Source of the DNA: Clostridium liquoris
Lineage (GTDB): Bacteria > Bacillota > Clostridia > Clostridiales > Clostridiaceae
Length of the DNA: 64,000 nt
Direction of reading: 5' to 3'
Assembly (NCBI RefSeq): GCF_002995785.1
Contig: NZ_PVXO01000054.1
Coordinates: forward strand, 1-64,000
A program made the translations under genes and the position numbers. The stretch's first letter is position 1; every line of letters begins with the position of its first letter. Below are positions 8,782 through 17,720 of the stretch, piece by piece. Below the pieces are notes generated by a model. That model made no database searches. It was not told the origin of the DNA and worked only from the letters and a program-made list of their open reading frames with translations.

Positions 8782-9669
8782 ATGATGAATAGCAGCAATA
8801 TAGGATATTTATATTACAAAGAGTATTATGGTAATGATGTTATTAAAAAATTGGATAAAGAAAAAAGCAACCAATTTGAATATATAAATAGAAAAATAAT
8901 AAAAAACAGCGATGCTTCATTTTATAGATATGATAAGTTTACAAAAGATATTCAGGATAATCTATATAGAAATAAGCTGTATTTTAAAACTACATATCCT
9001 GGACTCATTATTGGAACGGGATATAGCCATATTATAAAAGCGAAAGAAGAGTTTAAGCTAGGATTGGAATTTGATTATACAACAGGGCTTCCAATTATAA
9101 ATGGTTCATCTGTAAAAGGACTATTAAGAAGTGTTTTTTATAGTGAAAAAGAAAAAGTTCAAGAAGAACTGGAAAAAGAGAAAGAAAAGTATATAAAAGA
9201 AGTTTTAAAAGAATTAAAATTAGAAGAAGATTATGTAGAAAAAATAGATTTTAAAGAACTAACCTATAATATATTTGAAGGTAGATATAAAGAAAAAGAT
9301 GGTACCTACAAACCTATACCAATGAATGAAAGAGATATATTTTTCGGAGCAACTATTGATATAGATAAAACCATAAAAGAAATGAAACAAAGAGATAGGT
9401 ATTTATTAGGTGAGGATTACATAACCCCGCATGGAGATGAGAAAGAAAAATTGAAAAATCCTAATCCTATAAAATTCTTAAAGATAATGCCAGATGTAGT
9501 TTGGTGTTTTGGATTCGACTTAAAAGATAAATATGATCTAGATAGCCAAAACACCGTTATAACAGAAGGTATAAAGGAAAAATTGTTCGAAAGAATAATT
9601 TATGATTTGGGAATAGGAGCGAAAACTAATGTTGGTTATGGAAGATTTGATGAAAATTATCATGAATAA
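8782..9669 (+). CDS. cmr6: Type III-B RAMP Cmr6
   Basis: ATG 8782 is preferred over GTG 8770 because AGGTGAG at 8768-8774 then stands eight bases upstream. The 295-residue protein has LYFKTTYPGLIIGTGYSHII, an RRM-type strand and glycine loop, then EFDYTTGLPIINGSSVKGLL, the helix preceded by the RAMP GSS-KG pattern, and at the end GIGAKTNVGYGRF, the C-terminal G-rich loop. Cmr6 sits beside Cmr1 at the head of the complex near the crRNA 3' end. It is the last gene of the type III-B operon, and a decayed CRISPR begins 48 bp after its stop. Confidence 0.9.
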   Translation: MMNSSNIGYLYYKEYYGNDVIKKLDKEKSNQFEYINRKIIKNSDASFYRYDKFTKDIQDNLYRNKLYFKTTYPGLIIGTGYSHIIKAKEEFKLGLEFDYTTGLPIINGSSVKGLLRSVFYSEKEKVQEELEKEKEKYIKEVLKELKLEEDYVEKIDFKELTYNIFEGRYKEKDGTYKPIPMNERDIFFGATIDIDKTIKEMKQRDRYLLGEDYITPHGDEKEKLKNPNPIKFLKIMPDVVWCFGFDLKDKYDLDSQNTVITEGIKEKLFERIIYDLGIGAKTNVGYGRFDENYHE

Positions 9670-9716
9670 GTATAATATGTATATATTCTAATATAATTTT
9701 AAATTGCAATCTAGAT

Positions 9717-9876
9717 GTTGAACTATAATATAAGATGTATTTAAATCCCAAGTTTTGACATTTACTGGTTAATGCTTTAAGTTGAACCTTAACATGAGTT
9801 ATATTTAAATTAAACCAGGGTGGCATACCTATAGTTCTTCTGGAACGTTGAACCTTAACATGAGATGCAATATATG
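9717..9876 (+). CRISPR. Decayed CRISPR remnant A (three degenerate repeats)
   Basis: Three 30-bp repeats are seen at 9717-9746, 9781-9810 and 9847-9876, separated by 34 and 36 bases. They start GTTGAAC and carry TTAACATGAG in the second and third. The first and third have several changes, and the third has lost the TATTTAAAT end. They share 5' and central sequence with the active array (GTTGAAGC, TTAACATAGGATG) but have CCTTAACATGAG, which I remember as the common clostridial type I-B form. No cas1/cas2 or leader adjoins it, so it is probably a relic array of the type III-B locus. Confidence 0.85.
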
Positions 9877-10074
9877 TTAAGAATAATAATATTATTCCAT
9901 GATATCATTCTTTATATTAACTGGAACTAAATGTAGAAAAATAGATAATATTAAGTTTAACAAAATTTATTTAAAATAAATACGCTGTGGTTAATATATC
10001 AACAAAATTGTATTCTGGAAGACTGCGGTAGTAAAGTAATGATTATGAAAAATAAACCACAAGGAGTGAAATGA

Positions 10075-10506
10075 ATGCATATAAAAATTCTTGTTAGATT
10101 AAAAGCTAATCTTACAAGATATTCACCAAGACTTATTGTAGGGACAGAAGGTTATACTATAGGTGAATATGGAAAATGGAGCAGGGCATCTGATCGTTTT
10201 GTTGGAGTACACTTTCCTGGTATTACAACCATAGACGTACTTTGGGATTCATCAGAAATTATTGATAAAGAATATTTGCAAGAGGAAATGGAAAATAAAC
10301 AAAAATTTATGAAAGCAATTAAAAATGCAACTGATGTGATAATAGCAGAAGGATCACGCGGTGGATTTAAATATTTAACTTTTTCTCTTAAAAACGAGGA
10401 TGGGATGGAAATACATAAATCTATTGGAGATCGTAAAAAAGCACAGCGATTACTATCTATATTTAAAGATTATGGAATCACAGTAAATAAGATAATTATA
10501 AAATAA
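10075..10506 (+). CDS. Unrecognised 143-residue protein between CRISPR remnants
   Basis: The gene starts at ATG 10075 with AAGGAG nine bases upstream. I do not recognise the family. The N-terminal half (1-62) looks beta-rich with several glycines and aromatics (LIVGTEGYTIGEYGKW, FVGVHFPGITTIDVLW). Residues 63-90 form a charged helix, followed by the strand TDVIIAEGSRGGFKYLTF and a helix plus final strand (KKAQRLLSIFKDYGITV). There is no signal peptide or membrane helix. It uses CGT, CGC and CGA arginine codons, unlike the AGA-dominated cas genes beside it, suggesting a different origin. It sits alone between two array remnants, in the cas orientation. A CRISPR accessory, a toxin/antitoxin or an anti-CRISPR role would all be guesses. 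Confidence 0.8.
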   Translation: MHIKILVRLKANLTRYSPRLIVGTEGYTIGEYGKWSRASDRFVGVHFPGITTIDVLWDSSEIIDKEYLQEEMENKQKFMKAIKNATDVIIAEGSRGGFKYLTFSLKNEDGMEIHKSIGDRKKAQRLLSIFKDYGITVNKIIIK

Positions 10507-10568
10507 TGAAAAGTTGTAATAATTGTTTATGTGATATTATTAAAATTATAAATGTTTATTTTACGGTG

Positions 10569-10729
10569 GTTGAATATTAGCATGGGATGTGTTTAAATAA
10601 AGAAAAAGAATATAGATGCCAGACTAGCCAAAAGTTGAACCTTAACATGAGATGTATTTAAATAGAATGAGCAATTGGAATGCTGATTTTACTGGTTATG
10701 TTGAACCTTAACATAGGATGTTCTATTTA
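10569..10729 (+). CRISPR. Decayed CRISPR remnant B (three degenerate repeats)
   Basis: Repeats lie at 10569-10598, 10634-10663 and 10700-10729 with 35- and 36-base intervals. The middle one matches the form GTTGAACCTTAACATGAGATG with an intact TATTTAAAT end. The first is heavily mutated. The third switches to ACATAGGATG, as in the active array, then diverges. The 36 bases before the third repeat contain GGAATGCTGATTTTACTGGTT, which resembles the end of the active leader (GGAATGCCTATTTTACAGTT), so this third repeat may be the first repeat of a lost array rather than part of the same one. Confidence 0.8.
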
Positions 10730-10936
10730 TTATCCTATATCCATGTTTTGTATAATTCAAAGTAGTTAATAGTATACATTTCTTTAGTGCTATAAACGAT
10801 TCTTAAATTTTCTTGGATATAAAAATTCATCAGCTATTCCTAAAAGGTGTTTAAATGAATGATATATGGACATAATTACAAAATGAAAAGTAACATTTTA
10901 TGTATATAAAGTAATGGAGTATTTTGATTTTATTCC

Positions 10937-10966
10937 GATTAACCATAACATTGGATGTATTTATTA
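10937..10966 (+). repeat. Solitary degenerate CRISPR repeat upstream of cas6
   Basis: GATTAACCATAACATTGGATG followed by TATTTATTA aligns with the 30-bp repeat with scattered mismatches. No second repeat lies within one spacer length on either side. It stands about 175 bases before the cas6 start in an otherwise empty, very AT-rich stretch (10730-11141) in which I see no gene. Confidence 0.55.
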
Positions 10967-11141
10967 TAATTTTATTTGTAATTAAATGTTAGTCTATTAT
11001 AATGAATAATTATTATTTATAAAGATAATAATAGAATTATCGTAATGAAGTATATTGATAATGTCACATAATAGTATTATATTAATATTGAATATATGTA
11101 AGGTTATAACTTATATTCATGAATATGAGAGGAGTTTAAAT

Positions 11142-11837
11142 ATGAAGTTTTATGAGCTAATAGCAACAATCTTTTTGAAAAAGGATACACATTTTTCTCA
11201 AAGCAGTGAACTTATAGGGAAAAACATTAGTAATTTAATGCTTAATGATAACGATTTAAGAAAATACCATAAAGAGAAAATATACAAATATGTATTTACA
11301 AATTTGTATCCTGTAGAAAAAGATGGCGTATATAAGAAGGATAGAGTATATATTTTAAATCTAAGATGTTTCAGCGAAAATTACATATTAAAAATTAAAA
11401 AGTGCATGGAAAATTATGAAAGCAGTGATTTGAGAATTATTTCAGCAGATATAAAAGGAATCAATCAAAAGCATATTAACTTTTTGGAAACAATTACTCC
11501 GGCAATTGTAACAATTGATAGTAAACCATGGCTTCCAAATGGAGATATTCTTTTGTTAGTTAAAAGGCTTCATGCTAATGCTGAAAAAAAATTTAAGTTT
11601 TTCTTTAATGAAGAAATTGGAGAAGTAGAGGATTATTTTATAGAAAAACTAAAAATATTAAATAGAAAACCTACTTATTATTCTTACAAGGGGATCAGGC
11701 TTCTTGGAAACAAATTCAAAATTAAAGTTAACGATGATGATAAATCGCAAAAACTTGCATTTATTGTGTTAGGAGGGGGATTGGCTGAGAAAAATTCTAT
11801 TTTAGGGGCAGGGTATTGTAAATGTGACTGGAGGTGA
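11142..11837 (+). CDS. cas6: CRISPR endoribonuclease Cas6 (type I-B)
   Basis: The start is ATG 11142, with GAGGAG upstream and a protein opening MKFYELIATIFLKKDTHFSQ, as usual for clostridial Cas6; longer in-frame starts reach back into non-coding sequence. The 231-residue protein has two ferredoxin-like halves and ends with the glycine-rich loop GGGLAEKNSILGAGYC. Cas6 cuts pre-crRNA within the repeat to leave an 8-nt 5' tag. It heads the I-B operon, nine bases before cas8b. Because the other cas6 in the window is a pseudogene, this enzyme probably supplies crRNA to the Cmr complex as well. Confidence 0.92.
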   Translation: MKFYELIATIFLKKDTHFSQSSELIGKNISNLMLNDNDLRKYHKEKIYKYVFTNLYPVEKDGVYKKDRVYILNLRCFSENYILKIKKCMENYESSDLRIISADIKGINQKHINFLETITPAIVTIDSKPWLPNGDILLLVKRLHANAEKKFKFFFNEEIGEVEDYFIEKLKILNRKPTYYSYKGIRLLGNKFKIKVNDDDKSQKLAFIVLGGGLAEKNSILGAGYCKCDWR

Positions 11838-11846
11838 GTTTAATAA

Positions 11847-13577
11847 TTGAATAATAATAAAGTTACAAAAGAATTTGTAAAGAGAGATATTTTTTATAAT
11901 AATGGATTAGTTAATTTAAAAATTTATTTAGAAGACTATAATATAGAAGGTTTATATTGTCAACTAAGTAATGAAAAGCTTATTTTGCAATTTTCACAAG
12001 AAAATGAAGATGAATATTATAATAAATTATTTAAAAAATTTATTATAAATAACAATATTGTATTTCAGACAGACAATGATAGACTTTATTGGGATATTGA
12101 TAATAACCGTTTTGTGTATGACAGAAAGTATGACATAAAGGGAAAGTCCTCAGGTAACGATGTTAAATATTCATATAAATATATAACACCTGCTGAAATT
12201 AAAATAACTACGGAAGAATTATTTTCTAAATATGTTGAATTTGCAAAAGAAAATAACTTAAATGAGGGCAACAAGAATGAGGATGAAAAAATATTTAAGA
12301 AAGATGATAAATTCAAAGATGATAATAAATGTTATATACCTGTATTTATGACTAAAAGTGAATTTATTGAAAGTTATATGGAGTATTCTGTTAAAGAAGA
12401 TATGCTTAATTTTGATTCTAAAATACATCAATTTGAAGATGGTGGCTTTTGTTTTAGAGATATGCTCAACAACAAAAATAATTTTATAGATAAGTGGGAT
12501 GCCCTTATTTATTGGTATGGAGTAAAAATAAAAAGGTTTTTCAATTCATCTTATTTTATTTATATAAATTCCATTGACTTATTAGCACTATATGAAATGA
12601 AAAAATATCTCAATATAAATGATGATCCAGTTCAAGTAAAAGATGAAAATAAAGGCACACTTAAAAGTATTCCTACCAATATAGATTTATCGTATCAACT
12701 TAAATATGATGGGATTAAAAATGAGGACTTTTATATTTCCAATACTGCAGTTGAATTTCAGGTTAAATTTTTTATGTATTTAGCATCTCGTATAAACCAT
12801 ATAGAGGAAATTTATAAAAATGAAGATAGAGAGAGAATAAAGAAAAGAAAAGAAAAACTCTATAACAGTTTACCTAAAATATCTTTTGTAGTTTATACAG
12901 AGGATGGGAATATGAAATCTAGCCTTGAAGAATACACGAAAGCATATAGAATTATTAGATTTTTCACAAGATTAACAAATATAGAATTTTTAGATTCTAC
13001 AATGTTTAAATATTTAGCAGAAATAATGACAACAATTTCTATGTCAAAAGATGAAAAGGAAAAAATAAATTTAAATATTAAAAAATTTTGTGATAATATG
13101 CTTAAATTTATTGATATGAGAAAAGTATATTATGAGGTTTCCTATAAAATGTTAAAGAAAGATAAGGGGAGACTTGGTTCTGGTATTTATGATTTTGAGA
13201 ATATATATTTAAATGAATTAGGAAGAGGTGATTATGTAATGAGTTTACATAGTAAATCAAAAGAACTTGGAGAGGGAATAGGTTTATTTGCAGCAAATTT
13301 AGAGGATAAAGATTTGCTTTTTAAGCTAAGAAATGTAAAAAATCATAAGCAAATGGTGGCTTACTTTAAAGATTTAAAGTTTACAATATTAAAGAAAAAA
13401 TCAGAAGCTAAATTTACCAAAGAATTTAACGAAGTTATGGAAGAAATATTATTAAATATGGAAGAAAGTCCTGAAAGTTGGGAGATCATTAGAGATTATA
13501 TATCAATATATGCTATTGATAAATATAGATTAACTATTTTTGCAAAACAAAAACAATTATCAAAAGGAGGTAAATAG
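11847..13577 (+). CDS. cas8b: Type I-B Cascade large subunit Cas8b (Cst1-like)
   Basis: The 576-residue protein starts at TTG 11847 behind GAGGTGAG. It is large, lysine-rich and mostly helical at the C-terminus, with no nuclease motif that I can see, as expected for Cas8, which recognises the PAM and bridges Cascade. Identification comes mainly from position: between cas6 and the clear Cst2-type cas7, in the gene order of the Tneap variant of subtype I-B. Segments such as ISNTAVEFQVKFFMYLASR and FFTRLTNIEFLDSTMF fit my memory of the Cst1 family. An internal in-frame start could also yield the small subunit (Cas11), as in other I-B systems. Confidence 0.85.
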   Translation: MNNNKVTKEFVKRDIFYNNGLVNLKIYLEDYNIEGLYCQLSNEKLILQFSQENEDEYYNKLFKKFIINNNIVFQTDNDRLYWDIDNNRFVYDRKYDIKGKSSGNDVKYSYKYITPAEIKITTEELFSKYVEFAKENNLNEGNKNEDEKIFKKDDKFKDDNKCYIPVFMTKSEFIESYMEYSVKEDMLNFDSKIHQFEDGGFCFRDMLNNKNNFIDKWDALIYWYGVKIKRFFNSSYFIYINSIDLLALYEMKKYLNINDDPVQVKDENKGTLKSIPTNIDLSYQLKYDGIKNEDFYISNTAVEFQVKFFMYLASRINHIEEIYKNEDRERIKKRKEKLYNSLPKISFVVYTEDGNMKSSLEEYTKAYRIIRFFTRLTNIEFLDSTMFKYLAEIMTTISMSKDEKEKINLNIKKFCDNMLKFIDMRKVYYEVSYKMLKKDKGRLGSGIYDFENIYLNELGRGDYVMSLHSKSKELGEGIGLFAANLEDKDLLFKLRNVKNHKQMVAYFKDLKFTILKKKSEAKFTKEFNEVMEEILLNMEESPESWEIIRDYISIYAIDKYRLTIFAKQKQLSKGGK

Positions 13578-13579
13578 GT

Positions 13580-14515
13580 ATGTTTTTAAATATTTCTTAT
13601 ATTTCAAAGGTTAATTTAGGGGCTTTAAACGGAAGTGAAGGTATGGGAGGAAACATAACTCCTATAAAAAAGATTATTGATAATCAAGGAGAAGAGTATG
13701 CTTATATTTCCGGTCAGGCTGAAAGACGATATTTAAAAGAAACTTTAGCTCAATTAGGTGAAAGAATAACTGGAGTTAATGAAAATGGTGAACCAAATTT
13801 TTTAGAATTTAACGGTGAAATTTATGATAAAAAAAAGACGAAAATTGAAAATAAACAACTTATGTTTAAGGAATTTTGTGACTTGGATTTATTCGGATAC
13901 ATGTTGCCTAACGGAGGAAGAAGATGGTCACCAGTTAAAGTAGCACCTATGGTGTCAATACATCCTTATAAAGGCGAATATGACTATTTAACAAGAAAAC
14001 AGTATGTTGCAGATGAAAGCAAAAAAAGCGGTAATATTGTTCAGATAGAAATAGATACATTAAACTATATGAGGGGAAACATAATTGTAGATGCTGATAA
14101 AATAGGAAATGAGATAAATGAGTATACATATGAGATAACCCCTATTTTGTCACAGGAAGAAAAGAAAAATAGAATTAATAAACTAATTGATGCCATTAGG
14201 TATTTTAATGGAGGTGCTAAGCAAGCAAGAAATCTTGAAGATATTTCTCCTAAATTTGTTGTTGCTGCTAAGCAAAAAACAGGGAATCCTTTTTTGCTAA
14301 ATATTATTTATGTTGATAATTATAATAATTTAGATTACCAGGCTATAATTGATGAAATAAAAGACAACGAAGCAATTATTGATGATATAACTATAGGTAT
14401 TTCATGTAATATATTTAAAAATGAAACTGCCATTAAAGAGGCTTTTAATGAAGCAGGTATTAAAATAACCACAGTAACAGAGGCTTTAAATATTTTAAAG
14501 GTAGGCGTTGAGTAG
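13580..14515 (+). CDS. cas7: Type I-B Cascade backbone Cas7 (Cst2/DevR)
   Basis: The 311-residue protein opens MFLNISYISKVNLGALNGSE and continues AYISGQAERRYLKETL, the Cst2/DevR pattern of an RRM-like strand followed by the helix that packs on crRNA. DLFGYMLPNGGRRWSPVKVAP and PLLSLS-like downstream segments complete the fold. Cas7 forms the helical filament along the crRNA. It starts two bases after cas8b and overlaps the region of the cas5 start. Confidence 0.92.
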   Translation: MFLNISYISKVNLGALNGSEGMGGNITPIKKIIDNQGEEYAYISGQAERRYLKETLAQLGERITGVNENGEPNFLEFNGEIYDKKKTKIENKQLMFKEFCDLDLFGYMLPNGGRRWSPVKVAPMVSIHPYKGEYDYLTRKQYVADESKKSGNIVQIEIDTLNYMRGNIIVDADKIGNEINEYTYEITPILSQEEKKNRINKLIDAIRYFNGGAKQARNLEDISPKFVVAAKQKTGNPFLLNIIYVDNYNNLDYQAIIDEIKDNEAIIDDITIGISCNIFKNETAIKEAFNEAGIKITTVTEALNILKVGVE

Positions 14516-14516
14516 C

Positions 14517-15230
14517 ATGAATATAATAAAGTTTTCTGTTGAGGGTGTATTTAACTCTTTTAGAATACCTTTTTTTAGAACATATCATAAGAGCTTTTTA
14601 GCTCCACCTAAAACTACTATACTAGGTATGATTACAAATATAATGGGTAAATCAGAAGAATATTATTACATGTTATTAAATGAAGATAAAATAAAAGTTT
14701 CTGTTGTTATAGATTCCATTAAGGGAAAGGCAAAAGACTTATGGTCCTATAAATCATTAGAAAATAAAAGTGGAATGCATGGAAGAAGTATTATAAGAAG
14801 GGATAGATTATTTAACGCAAAATATACTATATATCTAATGATAGAAAATGATGCTATTAGTCAAGAGATTTTTCAGTGCTTAAAAAGCCCTAAATCTATA
14901 CCTTCTTTAGGACTTGATGATGAAATCGTTAAAATTTTTAATGTGGAAAAAGATATAGACATTAAAGAGAATGAAAGTAATATTATAAATTCTGTTTTTA
15001 TGGATAAGGGTTACCGATATAATGTTAGAATAAAGGATATTTGTAAAGATGTAGAACCTCCTACTGCTAATATAGTTCCTCTTAATTATGAAATTGAGGT
15101 AGATAAAGATTTAAGGAAAGCAAGAAAAGGATGTAATGATTATAAGCAAGTGGAATATGTTAATTGTTTAGTAGAATTAAACGGTGAGAAAAGTTATATT
15201 TGCGGAAAAGATATGGTAGTTTTTTATTAG
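14517..15230 (+). CDS. cas5: Type I-B Cas5 (Cas5t)
   Basis: ATG 14517 is chosen since the product then starts MNIIKFSVEGVFNSFRIPFF, the standard Cas5 opening; a TTG nine bases earlier is in frame but overlaps cas7. The segment KSFLAPPKTTILGMI is the hallmark Cas5 loop and helix. The 237-residue protein holds the crRNA 5' handle. It is the last gene before a 200-bp gap containing a strong inverted repeat, after which cas3 begins. Confidence 0.92.
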   Translation: MNIIKFSVEGVFNSFRIPFFRTYHKSFLAPPKTTILGMITNIMGKSEEYYYMLLNEDKIKVSVVIDSIKGKAKDLWSYKSLENKSGMHGRSIIRRDRLFNAKYTIYLMIENDAISQEIFQCLKSPKSIPSLGLDDEIVKIFNVEKDIDIKENESNIINSVFMDKGYRYNVRIKDICKDVEPPTANIVPLNYEIEVDKDLRKARKGCNDYKQVEYVNCLVELNGEKSYICGKDMVVFY

Positions 15231-15298
15231 ACATCAAATTTTTGTGATTGATAGAAATTGAAGAATAATATACTTTGGCATGATTTATGAAAAATTGT

Positions 15299-15337
15299 AC
15301 CTTAGGAAAATGAACATGAAAAGTATTTTCCTAAGGT
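15299..15337 (+). terminator. Perfect 13-bp inverted repeat between cas5 and cas3
   Basis: ACCTTAGGAAAAT at 15299-15311 is matched exactly by ATTTTCCTAAGGT at 15325-15337 with a 13-nt loop. There is no long U tract, so it may be a weak terminator, an mRNA processing or stabilising hairpin, or an operator separating the Cascade genes from cas3-cas2. Confidence 0.55.
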
Positions 15338-15434
15338 ATTATATTTGAAAAGTTAGGGCAATTGTGATTGGGTTAATATTAAAACATTCTATGCTAATGA
15401 GTAGGCTAATAAATTTTAAAGGGGAAATATTAAT

Positions 15435-17657
15435 ATGGATAAAATCATTGCTAAGAAAAGAAAAGATGGAAAAACTCAGACACTTGAAAAGCATACGGTT
15501 ATGGTAATAGAAGAATCTTTAAGGATGCTTGATGATGAAGAATTAGAATTTATATCACAAGAAACAAATTACGATAAAAATAAAATTAAGGATTTAATTT
15601 TTTTAGATGCGTATTTTCATGATATAGGTAAAGCCACTAAAGAATTTCAAGCTACAATAAAAAGTGGACATAGAAGTTATCATTCACTGTATTCTTCAAG
15701 TTTGTTTTCTAATATAGCTGATTTTGATCTTGATGAAGAAAAAGGTATTAATATGTTGATGCTTTGTATATTGACGCATCATTCTATTTTTAATGAAGAT
15801 AGTATTTTTAAAACTGTTGGTAATAATAAGGACTTTCAATTTACATTTCTGCCAGAAGCAGAATATTTTTTTTATGGGTATAAAAAAGCATATAAACAAT
15901 ATTTAAATAAAAGTTGCAATTATGATTTTGAATATAAAGAAATAAATTTAAAGGATTTGGAGAAAAAAATTAAGACTCTTTATGATGATGTTGAAAGTTT
16001 AAGAAGTTTGCAAAATTACAATAAAATTAGACTTTTGTATTCATATATATTAGGAATATTAAATCTAGCGGATTGGATTGCTTCTTCTAAGTTTAATAAT
16101 AGTTTTACTAATATAGGTTTTGAAAAACTAATTGATGAAAAAGAAGTATGTGAACGATTTGAAAAAGCTATAGGAATAGAGAAGTTTAAACCAAAAGATT
16201 TTCAAAAAAAGATGTGGGAACATAAGGGAAGCATTTTGGTTGAAATACCTACGGGAGAAGGAAAAACAGAAGGCTCTTTTTTGTGGGCAATAAGTAATAT
16301 AGATAGTGTAAAAAGTAGAATTATATATACATTGCCCACACAGACAACATCAAATAAACTTTATGAAAGAGCTAAAGGAATATTTTTAAAGGATACAGGA
16401 CTTATACATAGTGCATCTAAAATATATCTTGAAAAGCAATATGAGAATGAAAATGGTAAAATTGATGATAAGTTTGATAGTGATATTTTATTTAGCACAA
16501 CTTTTAATAAGGGTATTACAGTGTCTACAATAGATAGCTTGTTCAAATATTTTTTGAATTTAGGTAGATATAATATTGCAATGGTTAATTTTTTAAGGTC
16601 TGCAATTATAATAGATGAGGTACATTCCTATGATTTTAAACTTATGGGGTTTATGAAGAGATTTTTAGAAATATGTTCTTACTATGATGTTCCAGTATGC
16701 CTTATGAGTGCATCCATACCTAATAAAATTAAACAACTTTTAAATATTAATACATTGCCTATTATAAATGATAAAGACTTATTTAATAAAAAAGCCAATT
16801 ATATATATAAAATTGATGATTGTGTAGAAAATTATTTAGACCATATTATCCATGAATTTATGGCTGGCAAGGATATCTTAATTGTAAGAAACAAGATAAA
16901 TAAATCAGTATCAACATATAAAGAATTAGTTAAAATGGGTATAAATAAGGACAACATTATTCTTTACAATTCTCAATTTAAGAAAAAAGATAGGGTTAAG
17001 AAGGAAAATGAAATATATAATAAGCTTAAAAATAAGGAGCATTTTATATTAGTAGCTACTCAAGTAATTGAAATATCACTTGATATTGATTTTAATGTTA
17101 TGTATACAGATAATGCTCCTATAGATGCACTGATTCAAAGATTTGGAAGAGTAAATAGAAAGAAAAAAATCGATAATTTAGGTAAAATATTTGTCTTCAG
17201 GGATACAGAAGTTAAGCCCTATTATTCACGAATGTTAGAAATTACTTATGATACTTTAGAGGAAGGGCTATTTTCATTAGGTAAATATACAGAATGGTTA
17301 AATAGTGTATATGACCAATTATTTATTGATAAAAAGATTATAAATGAAATTGAATCTAAATTTATGGAAGGTTATAAAAAATTTGATAAGGTATTGGAGA
17401 GCTCACATGGTATTTTCAAAAGTAAAGATTCTTATGATTTAAGGGATATAGAATTTCCTAAGAAGGATTTTATTTTAGTAGAAGACTATGATAAAAATAA
17501 CTTTGAGTATGAAAATACTATTTCTCTTCCTGTGTACCTACAAAATGATTATCTCTTTAAGGAGAAAGATTACATTAATGGATTGTACTATGATATATTA
17601 AATTTAGACTATAATTATGAAATTGGAGTAATAATTGAAGATAACATGTTTATTTAA
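15435..17657 (+). CDS. cas3: Cas3 helicase-nuclease (HD plus SF2 helicase)
   Basis: The 740-residue protein starts ATG behind AAGGGGA. It has an N-terminal HD domain (His62-Asp63 in YFHDIGKATKEF, with downstream HH in LTHHS). The SF2 helicase follows, with Walker A PTGEGKT at 272-278, the DEVH box at 394-397, the SAT-equivalent SAS in LMSASIP and motif VI QRFGRVNRK. Cas3 is recruited by Cascade and degrades non-target DNA. All motifs are intact, so the nuclease should be active. It is separated from cas5 by a hairpin and from cas4 by 63 bp. Confidence 0.95.
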   Translation: MDKIIAKKRKDGKTQTLEKHTVMVIEESLRMLDDEELEFISQETNYDKNKIKDLIFLDAYFHDIGKATKEFQATIKSGHRSYHSLYSSSLFSNIADFDLDEEKGINMLMLCILTHHSIFNEDSIFKTVGNNKDFQFTFLPEAEYFFYGYKKAYKQYLNKSCNYDFEYKEINLKDLEKKIKTLYDDVESLRSLQNYNKIRLLYSYILGILNLADWIASSKFNNSFTNIGFEKLIDEKEVCERFEKAIGIEKFKPKDFQKKMWEHKGSILVEIPTGEGKTEGSFLWAISNIDSVKSRIIYTLPTQTTSNKLYERAKGIFLKDTGLIHSASKIYLEKQYENENGKIDDKFDSDILFSTTFNKGITVSTIDSLFKYFLNLGRYNIAMVNFLRSAIIIDEVHSYDFKLMGFMKRFLEICSYYDVPVCLMSASIPNKIKQLLNINTLPIINDKDLFNKKANYIYKIDDCVENYLDHIIHEFMAGKDILIVRNKINKSVSTYKELVKMGINKDNIILYNSQFKKKDRVKKENEIYNKLKNKEHFILVATQVIEISLDIDFNVMYTDNAPIDALIQRFGRVNRKKKIDNLGKIFVFRDTEVKPYYSRMLEITYDTLEEGLFSLGKYTEWLNSVYDQLFIDKKIINEIESKFMEGYKKFDKVLESSHGIFKSKDSYDLRDIEFPKKDFILVEDYDKNNFEYENTISLPVYLQNDYLFKEKDYINGLYYDILNLDYNYEIGVIIEDNMFI

Positions 17658-17720
17658 ATGAGATTGGTTGTAAATTAGTATATAAGTTTTAATATTTACT
17701 TTATAATGTTGAGGTGAATT

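Noticed and set aside
11847-13577. Cas8b gene read as Cas10 of a type III-A system
   Set aside because: No GGDD or HD motifs are present and the neighbours are Cas6, Cst2-type Cas7 and Cas5, so it is Cascade.
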